Assembly (NCBI GenBank): GCA_029240245.1
Contig: JARBTJ010000012.1
Location: forward strand, 1-64,000
Source of the DNA: Herbinix sp.
GTDB lineage: Bacteria > Bacillota > Clostridia > Lachnospirales > Lachnospiraceae
Length of the DNA stretch: 64,000 nt
Reading direction: 5' to 3'
Shown here: positions 1 to 9,763 of the stretch, piece after piece
How positions within the stretch are numbered: position 1 is the first letter of the stretch
Layout of the letters: the number at the start of each line of letters is the position of its first letter
Program-made: the position numbers and the translations under genes
The notes under the pieces: model-generated
Database searches by the model: none
What the model was told of the DNA's origin: nothing
Seen by the model: the letters and a program-made list of their open reading frames with translations, nothing else

Positions 1-33
1 GCATATGTGATCCTATTTGTGATATTAGAGATG

Positions 34-70
34 AAAGTGTCAAAAAGTGCGTAGCACCTTTTGACACTTT
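34..70. repeat. Hairpin repeat, family B copy 1
   Basis: Near-perfect inverted repeat: a 12-base arm AAAGTGTCAAAA (34-45), one mismatch, GTGC/GCAC around a 3-base loop, and the matching arm ending at 70. It lies just past the stop codon of the minus-strand P-type ATPase, so it may act as a transcript end, but no T-tract follows on either strand. Its core (GTAGCACCTTTTGACACTTTAA-like) recurs near 16360, 47943-48057, 48250 and 52974, so it belongs to a dispersed family rather than being a private terminator. Confidence 0.7.
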
Positions 71-109
71 AACTAACTTTTAATTTACACAATATTTTGT
101 CAGGTTAGT

Positions 110-2785
110 TTATTTATTTTTAGACCAGCTGATTAACTTAATAATTTCATTAATAAGTAATGGCACTAAAGCAAAGAGGAATACCACACCCCAGTCTGCG
201 AGGCTTAAGAACTGTACACCGAAAGCAGAAGCAAGCGGAGGAATGGAGATAACTAACAGCTGTAATAATACTCCGGTGATAATAGCACCAATTAAAAATT
301 TGTTTGATAATAACCCAACTTTAAAGATTGACTTCCTTGAATTTCTCATGGATAAGGAATAGAAAAGCTGTGAAGTAGCAAGTACAATAAAGGCCATAGT
401 TCTGGCATAGGTCAACACGGACTGGAATTCTTGGGACTCTGCGTCAATATTCGCTAAATTAGCCAAATTATAACCATGCTCAGTCAGACCCCAGTAAAAT
501 GCAAGCAGTGTAAAAATACCGATGAAAACACCGCCTAAGACAGCTCTGAAACCTGCTCCCTGCGCGAAGAAGCTTTCTTTCGGATTACGAGGCTTCTGTT
601 TCATGACATCGCGATCACCTGGATCCACTCCGAGTGCTATGGCCGGCAGCGAATCGGTAATCAAGTTAATCCAAAGTAATTGGGTAGCAAGTAACGGGAT
701 AGGCCAGTTTAACAAAATGGAGATAAATATCGTAATAACTTCACCAAGGTTACAGGAGAGGAGGAAGATAACGGATTTCTTAATATTATTGTAAATATTT
801 CTTCCTTCTTCAATGGCATGAACAATGGTTGTAAAATTATCGTCCGTAAGGATCATATCGCTGGCACCCTTGGCAACATCGGTACCGGTAATTCCCATGG
901 CAACACCAATATCGGCAAATTTTAAAGAGGGAGCATCATTGACACCGTCACCTGTCATGGATACGATATTTCCGTGAGCTTTAAAAGCTCTGACAATCTT
1001 CACCTTATGCTCAGGTGATACTCGTGCAAATACACGATAATTATTAATGGCTTTCGAAAATTCGTCATCCGATAACTCATCAATTTCAGCACCGGTGATG
1101 CTTTGTTCGATAGACTGTGCGATTCCTAACTCTTTCGCAATAGCAACCGCTGTATTCTTGTGGTCACCGGTGATCATGATAGGAGTGATACCGGCCATTT
1201 TTGCATCCCGGATGGAATCCTTAACCTCCATTCTTGGAGGATCAATCATACCGACGAGTCCTATTACGGTTAAATCCTTTTCCATCTCAGAAGGATCAAT
1301 GATTTTGTCGGTATCTTTAAAGGCAACACCAAGAACTCTTAAGGCACTGTCTGACATTTGTTCCGTTATCTTTAAGTAATCTGCTTTTAATTCGGCTGTC
1401 AAGGGAACAATTTTACCGTTAACAAATGCTGTACTTGAAATTTTTAAAATATTATCGATGGCACCCTTGGTATGCACTCGATAGCCGCTGCCCTCGATAT
1501 TTAGAGTTGACATTAGCTTCCGATCAGAATCAAATGGATTTTCTGATACCCTTTTATGTTTTTCGTTAAGTTTGGTTCGGGAAAGGTTATATTTATCACC
1601 TAAGATAATTAACGCAATTTCGGTTGGGTCACCGGTTCCCTGTCCATTTTCATAGGTTGCATCCGAACAGAGCACCAGGGATTTAATTAATTCGGCTTCT
1701 CCCATGGATGCAGTTAAATTGGACGCATCTCCGGGAACATCAATCAGGGTTCCTTGTGTATATTGCTTCACAACCGTCATTTTATTTTGTGTCAGTGTAC
1801 CGGTTTTATCGGAGCATATGATATTGACCGAACCGAGTGTTTCAACCGCTGGCAGCTTTTTAACGATGGCATTAATTTTTGACATTTTGGTTACACCAAG
1901 TGCCAAAACGATGGCTACGATAGCCGCCAGACCTTCCGGAATGGCAGCAACAGCAAGACTGATTGCTGTTAAAAACATTTCAAATAAGTCTCTTTTCTGA
2001 ATTAAAGCAATTAAGAAAATTAACACACAAATTCCGATTGCAAGATATCCCAACGTTTTGCCGAGCTCTTCCAGTCTTTTTTGAAGAGGAGTCATTTCTT
2101 CATTATCAGAGTCAAGTATTTTTGCGATTTTACCGATTTCTGTTTCCATAGCAGTCGCAATTACAATACCTTCACCTCGGCCATAGGTTGTGAGTGTGGA
2201 CATAAAAGCCATATTGGTTTTATCGCCGATGGGTGTTTTCGGATCGGTAAGCAAATCAGACGCATTTTTTGATGAGGGCACAGATTCTCCGGTCAGTGCA
2301 GATTCTTCAATCTGAAGATTTGCACTTTCAATTAACCTTAAATCCGCCGGCACATACCTTCCTGCATCGAGAATAACGATATCTCCCGGAACTACTTCTT
2401 CAGAATTGATCTCCTTTGCTTCTCCATTACGGCGAACCAGGGATCTTGGGGTGGTCATTTTCTGGAGTGCCTCTACCGCCTTACCAGCTTTATACTCTTG
2501 AATGACACCGATAACTGCATTCAGTATAATAACTAATAAGATGATTACGGAATCGGTTATTTCACCGATTGCTAAAGTGATAATCGCTGCACCAATAAGA
2601 ACATAGATTAACATATCCTTTAACTGGGATAAAAAGAGAGTAATAAGACTCTTTTTTGGTTTCCCTTTTAATTTGTTCATGCCGTATTTCTCAAGCCGAA
2701 GCTTTACTTCTTCCTCGCTAAGACCGGCGGATGGATTTACATTTAATTCTTTTAAAACATCCTCCTGTGATTTTGAAAACCACAT
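110..2785 (-). CDS. Calcium-type cation-translocating P-type ATPase
   Basis: P2-type ATPase (SERCA/PMCA-like) of 891 aa that exports Ca2+ or a similar cation across the membrane using ATP. Visible order: N-terminal cation-ATPase domain (about 1-50), TM1-2 (about 55-97), actuator loop with TGES at 165-168, TM3-4 with PEGL at 283-286 (the ion-binding helix), phosphorylated Asp in DKTGT at 326-330, HTKGA near 440, hinge TGDGVNDAP at 611-619, and a six-helix C-terminal block. The start at 2785 is chosen because AGAGGTGA lies a few bases upstream; an in-frame ATG 18 bases earlier would put that ribosome-binding site inside the gene. Single-gene unit divergent from the MscS-type channel. Ca2+ specificity is inferred from the family; Mn2+ is possible. 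Confidence 0.93.
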   Translation of the reverse strand: MWFSKSQEDVLKELNVNPSAGLSEEEVKLRLEKYGMNKLKGKPKKSLITLFLSQLKDMLIYVLIGAAIITLAIGEITDSVIILLVIILNAVIGVIQEYKAGKAVEALQKMTTPRSLVRRNGEAKEINSEEVVPGDIVILDAGRYVPADLRLIESANLQIEESALTGESVPSSKNASDLLTDPKTPIGDKTNMAFMSTLTTYGRGEGIVIATAMETEIGKIAKILDSDNEEMTPLQKRLEELGKTLGYLAIGICVLIFLIALIQKRDLFEMFLTAISLAVAAIPEGLAAIVAIVLALGVTKMSKINAIVKKLPAVETLGSVNIICSDKTGTLTQNKMTVVKQYTQGTLIDVPGDASNLTASMGEAELIKSLVLCSDATYENGQGTGDPTEIALIILGDKYNLSRTKLNEKHKRVSENPFDSDRKLMSTLNIEGSGYRVHTKGAIDNILKISSTAFVNGKIVPLTAELKADYLKITEQMSDSALRVLGVAFKDTDKIIDPSEMEKDLTVIGLVGMIDPPRMEVKDSIRDAKMAGITPIMITGDHKNTAVAIAKELGIAQSIEQSITGAEIDELSDDEFSKAINNYRVFARVSPEHKVKIVRAFKAHGNIVSMTGDGVNDAPSLKFADIGVAMGITGTDVAKGASDMILTDDNFTTIVHAIEEGRNIYNNIKKSVIFLLSCNLGEVITIFISILLNWPIPLLATQLLWINLITDSLPAIALGVDPGDRDVMKQKPRNPKESFFAQGAGFRAVLGGVFIGIFTLLAFYWGLTEHGYNLANLANIDAESQEFQSVLTYARTMAFIVLATSQLFYSLSMRNSRKSIFKVGLLSNKFLIGAIITGVLLQLLVISIPPLASAFGVQFLSLADWGVVFLFALVPLLINEIIKLISWSKNK

Positions 2786-2967
2786 AAAATCACCTCTTTC
2801 CATTTCTTGTTTATTATGTTTCCAAAAAAATAATTCTTTATCCTACACTTTCATTGTCGTGAATGATTTATTCGTTGACGATTTAAAGTGCATCATCAGA
2901 AGTATAACATCTCAAATAAAATTTATCATTAAAATTTTCTTAAAAATGAAATATTTAGAGAAAAATT

Positions 2968-2996
2968 TTGACATCCTGTCATATCAATAGTAAAAT
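2968..2996 (+). promoter_or_regulatory. SigA-type promoter of the MscS-family channel gene
   Basis: TTGACA (2968-2973), 17-base spacer, TAAAAT (2991-2996). Predicted start near 3003, about 28 bases before the ATG, with a GA-rich ribosome-binding site between. Confidence 0.8.
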
Positions 2997-3030
2997 TTTA
3001 ATCAAAGAGAAGTAGAAAGAGGGCAAGAAG

Positions 3031-4284
3031 ATGAATTATATTAAGGATTTTTTACTGCAATACGGTTTTAAAGTAGAGATTACCGGGTATCTGGCTTATG
3101 CAATTCTGGTTTTGTTCATTTTTATTATTTGTCTGATAACGAATATAATTCTAATTAATGTTGTACTTAAAATACTGACTAGTATTATTAGTAAGAATAA
3201 AACAAAATGGGATGACATTTTGCTTAACCGCAAAGTATTCCACCGACTGATCGGTTTGGTTCCGGCAATCATTGTTTATATTTTTGCACCAGCTTTTAAT
3301 GGATTCCAGATAATTATCCGAAGGTCTGCCTCCACATATATTTTGATTGTATTGTTATTTGTAATAAGCTCGGTCCTGGATTCCATTAATGATATCTATA
3401 AAACACATCCCATCTCGAAGGTAAGACCGATCAAAGGACTTCTTCAAGTAATTAAAATTATCACCTATATCATCATAGGTATTGTTGTAATTGCAAACTT
3501 AATGGGAGAGAGCCCACTGATTTTATTATCCGGAATCGGTGCATTAGCCGCGGTATTTTCTTTTGTATTTAAAGATTCAATTCTTGGCTTTATTGCAGGA
3601 ATCCAATTAACCTCCAATGATATGCTCCGGATCGGAGATTGGATAGAAATGGCAAAATACGGGGCTGATGGTGATGTCATCGATATTACATTAAACACGG
3701 TAAAGGTACAGAATTTCGATAAAACTATAGTTTCAATACCTGCCTATGCACTTGTATCAGATTCCTTCAAAAATTGGAGGGGCATGACTGAATTTGGTGC
3801 TCGTCGGATGAAGCGTTCCATATATATTGATGTGAACAGCATCGGTTTTTGTACGCCGCAGATGATTGATAAATTTAGAAGTATTTATTATCTTAAGAAT
3901 TATATCACGGAAAAAGAAAATGAAATCAAAGAATATAATCAAAGTTTCGGTGAAGATGAGGTATTATTAATTAATGGAAGGCACTTAACGAATATCGGTA
4001 CGTTTCGTATTTATATACAATATTATTTAAAAAATCATCCGGAGCTTCATGACAATATGGCACAGCTGGTACGTCAGCTTGCACCGGGAGAGAATGGTCT
4101 TCCTTTAGAAATTTATGCCTTTATTAAAAATACAAATTGGGAGCATTATGAAGGTATCCAATCTGACATTTTTGATCATATTCTATCGGTGGCAGGAGAG
4201 TTTGGTTTAAGGATATTTCAAAATCCTACCGGTTTTGATGTAAAGCAGATCAACTCCGGAACCTCCGATGGATCTAAGGAATAA
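3031..4284 (+). CDS. MscS-family mechanosensitive ion channel (YbdG/MscM-like)
   Basis: Membrane channel of 417 aa expected to gate under membrane tension and release solutes during osmotic downshock. Hydrophobic segments at about 20-45, 72-90, 100-118 and 138-158 precede the pore helix (about 162-190, SGIGALAAVFSFVFKDS), whose Gly/Ala packing is typical of MscS TM3. The following beta-domain contains GDWIEM and a long hydrophilic C-terminus (about 230-417). Length and C-terminal insert resemble E. coli YbdG (415 aa) more than the 286-aa MscS. Preceded by a good promoter (2968-2996); a hairpin follows at 4444-4465. It is a single-gene unit. Confidence 0.9.
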   Translation: MNYIKDFLLQYGFKVEITGYLAYAILVLFIFIICLITNIILINVVLKILTSIISKNKTKWDDILLNRKVFHRLIGLVPAIIVYIFAPAFNGFQIIIRRSASTYILIVLLFVISSVLDSINDIYKTHPISKVRPIKGLLQVIKIITYIIIGIVVIANLMGESPLILLSGIGALAAVFSFVFKDSILGFIAGIQLTSNDMLRIGDWIEMAKYGADGDVIDITLNTVKVQNFDKTIVSIPAYALVSDSFKNWRGMTEFGARRMKRSIYIDVNSIGFCTPQMIDKFRSIYYLKNYITEKENEIKEYNQSFGEDEVLLINGRHLTNIGTFRIYIQYYLKNHPELHDNMAQLVRQLAPGENGLPLEIYAFIKNTNWEHYEGIQSDIFDHILSVAGEFGLRIFQNPTGFDVKQINSGTSDGSKE

Positions 4285-4443
4285 ATCTATGATAAAAATA
4301 GAAAGGAAAATTATTAACGAGAATTAGAAAGGAATTTATAATGAACTTTATATATGATATTCATAATGAGATTTTTATGAAAATTTATATTGAAATTACT
4401 GAAGAATGAGACCGGTTAATTACTTGATAGATAAATGATAAGA

Positions 4444-4465
4444 GCAGGAATTTTTAAATTCCTGC
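4444..4465. terminator. Possible terminator hairpin between convergent genes
   Basis: Perfect dyad GCAGGAATTT/AAATTCCTGC separated by two bases, so about nine pairs fold with a small loop. There is no clean T-run on either side, although the plus side becomes T-rich later (4495-4502). It could end the channel transcript. Confidence 0.45.
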
Positions 4466-4536
4466 CCTTACCATTTTGGTGTCTCAATTATTCGGTTTTT
4501 TTAATGCTTGAATTGATCCTACTCCTCATGGGTATA

Positions 4537-4829
4537 CAAGAACTTTAACCTATAAAGGTTTAGTATTCTTGATATCTTGATGGTACTTCTTACAACATAA
4601 AACTAAATCCTAAAGCCTCATAATTGTTTGAACTATCCAACGCAATCATCTCCTAAGTTTCTGATAAACTCTTGCTGTTTGTAATTCTGAGACTAAATTA
4701 CAAACCTTTCATTTTTGATCAAGTGAATTGTATTCCCAATTCATCTTGCTTCTGGTTAGATACGACTAAAACTTATTTCCGAAATTAGGTCTGATATCTA
4801 TCATGCAGTGAAGTTCTTTCGTCGTATCT
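4537..4829. other. Hairpin-rich gene-free stretch behind the V-ATPase operon
   Basis: The 650 bases between 4285 and 4934 hold no convincing gene, but 4537-4829 contains a series of hairpins. They are CAAGAA...TTCTTG at 4537-4571 with inner AACCT/AGGTT; a 10-bp stem GTTTGTAATT at 4677-4705; CAAGTGAATTG with CAATTCATCTTG at 4720-4748; and AGATACGAC/GTCGTATCT at 4758-4829. It could be a structured 3' UTR of the V-ATPase mRNA (minus strand), an independent small RNA, or the remnant of a mobile element. I do not recognise any known RNA family in it. Strand is undecided. Confidence 0.4.
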
Positions 4830-4934
4830 GATAATTATTATGTCTGAAAAACATTTTATTATACTTTTATTATTAATATTTTTAATGTTAAAATTATACA
4901 TTTTTACTTGAGAGTTTCGAAGCCTATATTAGGT

Positions 4935-5558
4935 TTAGTGACTTGCAGTCTGTCGCCTTTTAATTACCTTAAGTCTTGTGAATTCCTCCCGTTCCTTTTC
5001 CTCTAACGCATTCTGAATGGAGGTCGTAAGGTTAGTATAGAAAGGAATGGTGATGTTTTTCAACGCATTGGCACGTTTTTGTGTTTTGTTAATGCTGGTA
5101 GCTAAACGGTAAGCAGAATTTTCGATCATTGATAACCGTATCGTAAGTTCCTTCACTTTATTAAAATGTCGTGTGGCTTCATCCAATGAAAATTTTGTAT
5201 TATAAAAAGCATAGGTAGGTTTTCGCACGGTATTATTGGATTCTACAAGAGGTATTTCAGTTCCCATGATGCTTCGTTGTTTAATACTTATGGATTGTTC
5301 CTCCGGAACGGAGCTGCTTAATTCGGCAACATTTCGGATACCCATCTCAATATTTGCCTTTTGAAGTGCCAAATAAGCAGAAGAGAAGGTGGAATCTATT
5401 TCGGTCTGGATGTTTTTCGCAGTATCGATTAGTTCCATTAATTCTCGGATTAAAATATTTCGCTTCTTGTCCATCAGCTCATAACCCTGCTTCGCAAGTT
5501 TTAGGGAATTTTTTGCAAGTATTAAATTACCTTTGGTTGGGAAGGTATTTGGATTCAC
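4935..5558 (-). CDS. ntpD: V-type ATP synthase subunit D (central stalk)
   Basis: Central-stalk subunit D of 207 aa, which rotates inside the A3B3 head. The N-terminus NPNTFPTKGNLILAKNSLKLAKQGYELMDKKR is characteristic of the family (PTK..L..LK..L..A..G..LLK.KR), and most of the chain is long helical coiled coil, with the C-terminal half (IENSAYRLATSINKTQKRANAL region, about 145-170) forming the returning helix. Last gene of the nine-gene operon; it starts 10 bases after the stop codon of subunit B, so the two are co-translated. Length is normal. Confidence 0.95.
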   Translation of the reverse strand: MNPNTFPTKGNLILAKNSLKLAKQGYELMDKKRNILIRELMELIDTAKNIQTEIDSTFSSAYLALQKANIEMGIRNVAELSSSVPEEQSISIKQRSIMGTEIPLVESNNTVRKPTYAFYNTKFSLDEATRHFNKVKELTIRLSMIENSAYRLATSINKTQKRANALKNITIPFYTNLTTSIQNALEEKEREEFTRLKVIKRRQTASH

Positions 5559-5568
5559 ATGATCACCT

Positions 5569-6972
5569 CTACTCCTTGTCAGCTATTGTTTCAGTATTTG
5601 CTATTGGATAATATTTTTCCAACGTCTTTGTATCAACACGGTCCAATTCTTCCTTCGGTAAAATGGAAAGAAGCTGCCAGCCTTTATCCAATGTCTGTAT
5701 AATACTGCGGTCCTCTGTTAGACCCTGTGCGATATATTGTTGTTCTAAGGCAATACCGAATTTTAAATACTTTTTATCAATCGGAGACAATTCGTCCTCA
5801 CCGATTACGCTTGCAAGTGCTCTTGCTTCACCAACATGTGCATAGGAAGAAAATAATTGATTGGCAAGATCCTGGTGATCATCCCTGGTAAAGCCTTTCC
5901 CGATACCATCCTTCATCAGACGAGAAAGAGAGGGCAGGATATTAATCGGCGGATAAATAGCTTTCTGGTGCATGGAACGATCCAGTACAATCTGGCCTTC
6001 TGTGATATAACCGGTTAAATCAGGAATAGGATGCGTAATATCATCATTTGGCATGGTCAGAATCGGAATCTGGGTAACGGAGCCTTTACAACCCTTAACG
6101 ATACCGGCTCTTTCATAAATCGTAGCCAGCTCACTATACAGATATCCGGGATAACCCTTTCTACTTGGAATTTCACCTTTGGAGGAGGAAACCTCACGAA
6201 GTGCTTCTGCATAGGAGGTCATATCAGTTAATATAACAAGGATATGCATTCCTTTGTCATAGGCAAGATATTCAGCAGCGGTTAAGGCAACCTTAGGTGT
6301 AATCAGTCGCTCCACGACAGGATCATTGGCTAAATTCAAATACATCACAACGTGGGTGCTGGCTCCACTTTCCTCGAAGGTTCTCCTGAAAAAGTCTGCT
6401 ACATCATGTTTCACTCCCATGGCAGCAAAAACAATAGCAAAATCTTCTTTAGAATCCTCACCTAAGGAAGCCTGTTTAACAATTTGAGCAGCAAGCTGGT
6501 CGTGAGGCAGACCGTTTCCGGAAAATATAGGGAGCTTTTGTCCTCGGATCAAGGTTGTCAGGCAATCAATAGCTGAGATGCCTGTCTTAATATAGTTACG
6601 GGGATATTCTCTGGAACAGGGATTTAAAGGTTTTCCGTTGACATCCCTTTTTAATTCGGAAGTGATATTACCAAGACCGTCGATCGGCTGTCCGATTCCA
6701 TTAAATACACGACCAAGGATATCCTCGGAGAGTGCAAGCTCAAGCGGATGTCCGGTTAATTTAGTGTGTGTATTGAATAAGGACATATCCTCTGTACCCT
6801 GAAATACCTGAATAATAGCTTTATCCTCATATAATTCAACAATTCTTCCAATTTTTTTTATTTTTCCTTCTACCGTCAATTCAACAATTTCATCGAAGGA
6901 AGCATCTCGTATGCCTTCTAGGGCAATTAAGGGACCGTTAATTTCACTTAGTCCTAAATATTCAATCGACAT
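5569..6972 (-). CDS. ntpB: V-type ATP synthase subunit B (non-catalytic)
   Basis: Regulatory B subunit of 467 aa that alternates with catalytic A subunits in the head. It begins [15 protein letters not shown] and carries the beta-barrel, then a nucleotide-binding fold in which the P-loop is degenerate ([16 protein letters not shown], no GKT), as usual for [14 protein letters not shown] and [13 protein letters not shown] are strong family signatures. Lies 15 bases downstream of subunit A and 10 bases upstream of D, in one transcription unit. Confidence 0.96.
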   Translation of the reverse strand: MSIEYLGLSEINGPLIALEGIRDASFDEIVELTVEGKIKKIGRIVELYEDKAIIQVFQGTEDMSLFNTHTKLTGHPLELALSEDILGRVFNGIGQPIDGLGNITSELKRDVNGKPLNPCSREYPRNYIKTGISAIDCLTTLIRGQKLPIFSGNGLPHDQLAAQIVKQASLGEDSKEDFAIVFAAMGVKHDVADFFRRTFEESGASTHVVMYLNLANDPVVERLITPKVALTAAEYLAYDKGMHILVILTDMTSYAEALREVSSSKGEIPSRKGYPGYLYSELATIYERAGIVKGCKGSVTQIPILTMPNDDITHPIPDLTGYITEGQIVLDRSMHQKAIYPPINILPSLSRLMKDGIGKGFTRDDHQDLANQLFSSYAHVGEARALASVIGEDELSPIDKKYLKFGIALEQQYIAQGLTEDRSIIQTLDKGWQLLSILPKEELDRVDTKTLEKYYPIANTETIADKE

Positions 6973-6987
6973 CTGACGAACTCCCTT

Positions 6988-8757
6988 CTACGCATTTTTA
7001 GTTATGATGCGGTTATAGAAAGCATCAATCATGGTTATATAATCATCAAATCTATGAAGTTCGTTATTCGGAACCTCATATTTGATGGAAATTACCTTTT
7101 CGAAGATATCCTCTTCCTTTAAGATGGACATCGGCATACTCATATCAATCAGTTGTTTGGCTTTCGAATAAAGATAAAGAATGGTGCGCATCATTTTCAG
7201 CTGCTTTTCCAGAGGTACATAGGTATCCGATGGATGATATGCATTCTGCTGAACAAAGCCTAAGCGGATAACTCTTGCAATCTCCAGAACTAATTTCTGG
7301 TCGTCGGGAAGTACGTCGCTACCGATTAATTTAACGATTTCATTCAATTGACTTTCCTGTGTGAGCAGGCTTAATAATTGATTACGACATTCGATAAAGT
7401 CTTCACCCACATTGGTAATGTACCAGGGAGCTAAATCATTTAAATATTCACTATAACTGGTCAGCCACTGAATAGCAGGAAAATGTCTTGCATATGCCAG
7501 GGATTTATCAAGAGCCCAGAAACAGCGCACGAAACGCTTGGTATTTTGTGTAACCGGCTCAGAAAAATCACCGCCCTGGGGAGAAACAGCACCGATAATG
7601 GAAACACTTCCTTCCGTACCGTTTAAATTTTGCATAAAGCCGGCTCTTTCATAGAAAGCGGAGAGTCTGGAGGCTAAATAGGCCGGGAACCCTTCCTCGG
7701 CAGGCATTTCTTCGAGACGTCCGGATAATTCACGGAGTGCCTCTGCCCAACGGGAGGTAGAATCAGCCATGATAGCAACGTGGTAACCCATATCCCGGTA
7801 ATATTCCGCTAAGGTTATACCAGTATAGATACTAGCTTCGCGTGCTGCAACCGGCATATTGGAGGTATTCGCAATCAGAGTAGTTCTGGCAAGCAGGGGA
7901 TTTCCAGACCTTGGATCTACCAGCTTACTAAAATCCTCGAGAACCTCGGTCATCTCATTACCGCGTTCACCACATCCGATATAAACGATGATATCCGCAT
8001 CGGACCATTTAGCCAGCTGATGCTGAGACATGGTTTTTCCTGTACCAAAGCCGCCCGGAATCGCAGCAGTTCCACCCTTGGCAATTGGGAATAAAGTGTC
8101 TAGAATTCTTTGTCCGGTTATTAAAGGACGGTTAGAAGCATATCGCTTTGATATTGGTCTTGGAATACGAATGGGCCATCTCTGGGTTAAAGTCAAATCC
8201 CTATCAATGCCGTTTTTGTCAGTAAAGGTTACAATTGTATCATGGATGGTATATTTTCCATCCGGAGCGGTTCTTGTTACCACACCCTCAACATTCGGAG
8301 GAACCATTGATTTATGAAGGATGGCACTCGTTTCCGGCACTTCGGCAATAATAGTGCCGCCATAGATACGATCACCCGGTTTCACTGTAATATGAACCTC
8401 CCAGAGTTTACTCATATCCAGGGAATCAACATTAACACCTCTGGAGATAAAGGCACCGGATTGTTTGGCTACTTCTAATAACGGACGTTCGATACCATCA
8501 AAGATATTGCTGATGATACCGGGAGCTAAGGTAACAGAAATAGCAGAGCCGGTAGAAATAACATCATCACCCGGTTTTAAGCCTGAGGTTTCTTCGTATA
8601 CCTGAACCGTGGTTTTGTCCTTCGTTAATCCGATCACTTCACCTACCAGCTTATCTTTGCCGACCAATACCATTTCACCCATTTTAAAGCCCTGGTTACC
8701 GGAAATATAGACCACCGGTCCATTAATACCATATATTTTACCTATTAAACTAATCAT
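6988..8757 (-). CDS. ntpA: V-type ATP synthase catalytic subunit A
   Basis: Catalytic A subunit, 589 aa. Beta-barrel (1-70), the V/A-specific bulge domain (about 110-190), P-loop GGFGTGKT at 235-242, GER at 263-265, Walker B region around ADSTSRWAEALRE, and C-terminal helical domain. The start at 8757 (MISLIGKIYG) is supported by AGGAAG seven bases upstream and by family length; an upstream ATG would add 18 residues and overlap subunit E. The gap to E is then 19 bases. Coupling ATP hydrolysis or synthesis to ion movement through subunits I and K. Confidence 0.96.
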   Translation of the reverse strand: MISLIGKIYGINGPVVYISGNQGFKMGEMVLVGKDKLVGEVIGLTKDKTTVQVYEETSGLKPGDDVISTGSAISVTLAPGIISNIFDGIERPLLEVAKQSGAFISRGVNVDSLDMSKLWEVHITVKPGDRIYGGTIIAEVPETSAILHKSMVPPNVEGVVTRTAPDGKYTIHDTIVTFTDKNGIDRDLTLTQRWPIRIPRPISKRYASNRPLITGQRILDTLFPIAKGGTAAIPGGFGTGKTMSQHQLAKWSDADIIVYIGCGERGNEMTEVLEDFSKLVDPRSGNPLLARTTLIANTSNMPVAAREASIYTGITLAEYYRDMGYHVAIMADSTSRWAEALRELSGRLEEMPAEEGFPAYLASRLSAFYERAGFMQNLNGTEGSVSIIGAVSPQGGDFSEPVTQNTKRFVRCFWALDKSLAYARHFPAIQWLTSYSEYLNDLAPWYITNVGEDFIECRNQLLSLLTQESQLNEIVKLIGSDVLPDDQKLVLEIARVIRLGFVQQNAYHPSDTYVPLEKQLKMMRTILYLYSKAKQLIDMSMPMSILKEEDIFEKVISIKYEVPNNELHRFDDYITMIDAFYNRIITKNA

Positions 8758-8776
8758 GGGAATTCTTCCTTTCCGT

Positions 8777-9346
8777 TTACAAGAGCTTGAAGTTATTCTT
8801 TTCTTCGGCAAGCTTTGTTAGAAACGATTCGTCAATTAAGATGCTGCGAGAGGGCAGTACTGCACGGATTCCGCCTATAAAATCCCGGTTGCTTATTGTA
8901 AGTCTTACCCCGGTTTTGTCTTCCAGAGAAGGTATCAGCTGTTGATCCGTGGGATTAATATAAATAATCATTACATTGCCCTGGGCAAAGTCACTGGCTT
9001 CTTTTATTTTTTTAATGAGAAATTCCGAATAGGAGGGTGTTATCATAAATTCCTTCAATTTTAGCTCTACATCCTTAAAAATCTTTTCCGTAATTTCTTC
9101 TGTTTTTTCATTAACTTTACGTTTATATTCGACAGCCACATTGGAAAGATGCCTGTTTTTTTCCCGAAGGATAATATCGGATTCGATTAAAAATGTATTT
9201 TCCGCTTTTTTTAATGCAGAGTTTTTGTGGTCATCATATGTTTTTTGAAGAATTTTTTTATAATCTTCAATAATGGATATATATTGGGCCGTAGCACTCT
9301 CAATCACCGAATCGTGAAAGTGCTCTAATTTTTCGTTTAGGGTCAT
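8777..9346 (-). CDS. ntpE: V-type ATP synthase subunit E (peripheral stalk)
   Basis: Peripheral-stalk subunit E, 189 aa. N-terminal half is a charged helix (about 1-95, rich in E/K/H with heptad spacing) that pairs with subunit G/H; the C-terminal half is the compact alpha/beta domain that contacts the head (NRDFIGGIRAVLPSRSILIDESF, family-typical). Sits between F and A in the operon. A 91-base gap separates it from F, the largest gap in the operon, with no hairpin that would suggest termination. Confidence 0.9.
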   Translation of the reverse strand: MTLNEKLEHFHDSVIESATAQYISIIEDYKKILQKTYDDHKNSALKKAENTFLIESDIILREKNRHLSNVAVEYKRKVNEKTEEITEKIFKDVELKLKEFMITPSYSEFLIKKIKEASDFAQGNVMIIYINPTDQQLIPSLEDKTGVRLTISNRDFIGGIRAVLPSRSILIDESFLTKLAEEKNNFKLL

Positions 9347-9437
9347 TCATTGCACCAAGCCTTTCCGGGAGTATAATATCTCTTATAAATGCAGGCATAT
9401 ACTCCATATATGAATTTGAAATAAGGACTGGAGAACA

Positions 9438-9746
9438 TTATAATTTAAGGCCTATGGCTTCATTTACATAGGCTGTTATAAAGTCAGGCTTACGTCCGGT
9501 ACCGTGTCTGTCCGGAATCTCAACGATTAAGGGAAGCCTGCGGTTTAATTTAATATCGTTGATGATATCAGGAAATTCTGCGCTTAGTTTTTCGGTGATC
9601 AGGACGATACCGATTGTTTTGTCTGCTAGCACCTTATCGAGTTGTTCTTTTAATGCTGCCTTTGTATGAACTACCGTACCTTCGACACCGCTCAGACGCA
9701 TTCCTGTGTAGGTATCATTATTGTCACTGATAAGATACATCCGCAT
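9438..9746 (-). CDS. ntpG: V-type ATP synthase subunit F
   Basis: Small central-stalk subunit F (NtpG in Enterococcus naming), 102 aa. Opening RMYLISDNNDTYTGMRLSGVEG matches the family's Rossmann-like start (strand, then D and GFRLAG-like loop), followed by IGIVLITEKLSAEFPDII and PLIVEIPDRHGTGR near the C-terminus. It binds subunit D and helps couple rotation. Starts 17 bases after the stop codon of subunit K. Confidence 0.93.
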   Translation of the reverse strand: MRMYLISDNNDTYTGMRLSGVEGTVVHTKAALKEQLDKVLADKTIGIVLITEKLSAEFPDIINDIKLNRRLPLIVEIPDRHGTGRKPDFITAYVNEAIGLKL

Positions 9747-9763
9747 ACGAAAACCTCCATTCC

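Noticed and set aside
2786-2803. Upstream start for the Ca2+-type ATPase
   Set aside because: The ribosome-binding site lies between this ATG and the one at 2785, so the later ATG is the start.
4537-4829. Group II intron, tRNA cluster or riboswitch in the hairpin-rich gap
   Set aside because: No domain V-like hairpin, no reverse transcriptase, no CCA-ended cloverleaf, and no aptamer core that I recognise; kept only as an unexplained structured stretch.
8758-8811. 18-residue N-terminal extension of V-ATPase subunit A
   Set aside because: It would overlap subunit E and hide the AGGAAG site; family members start at MI..GKI..I.GPVV.
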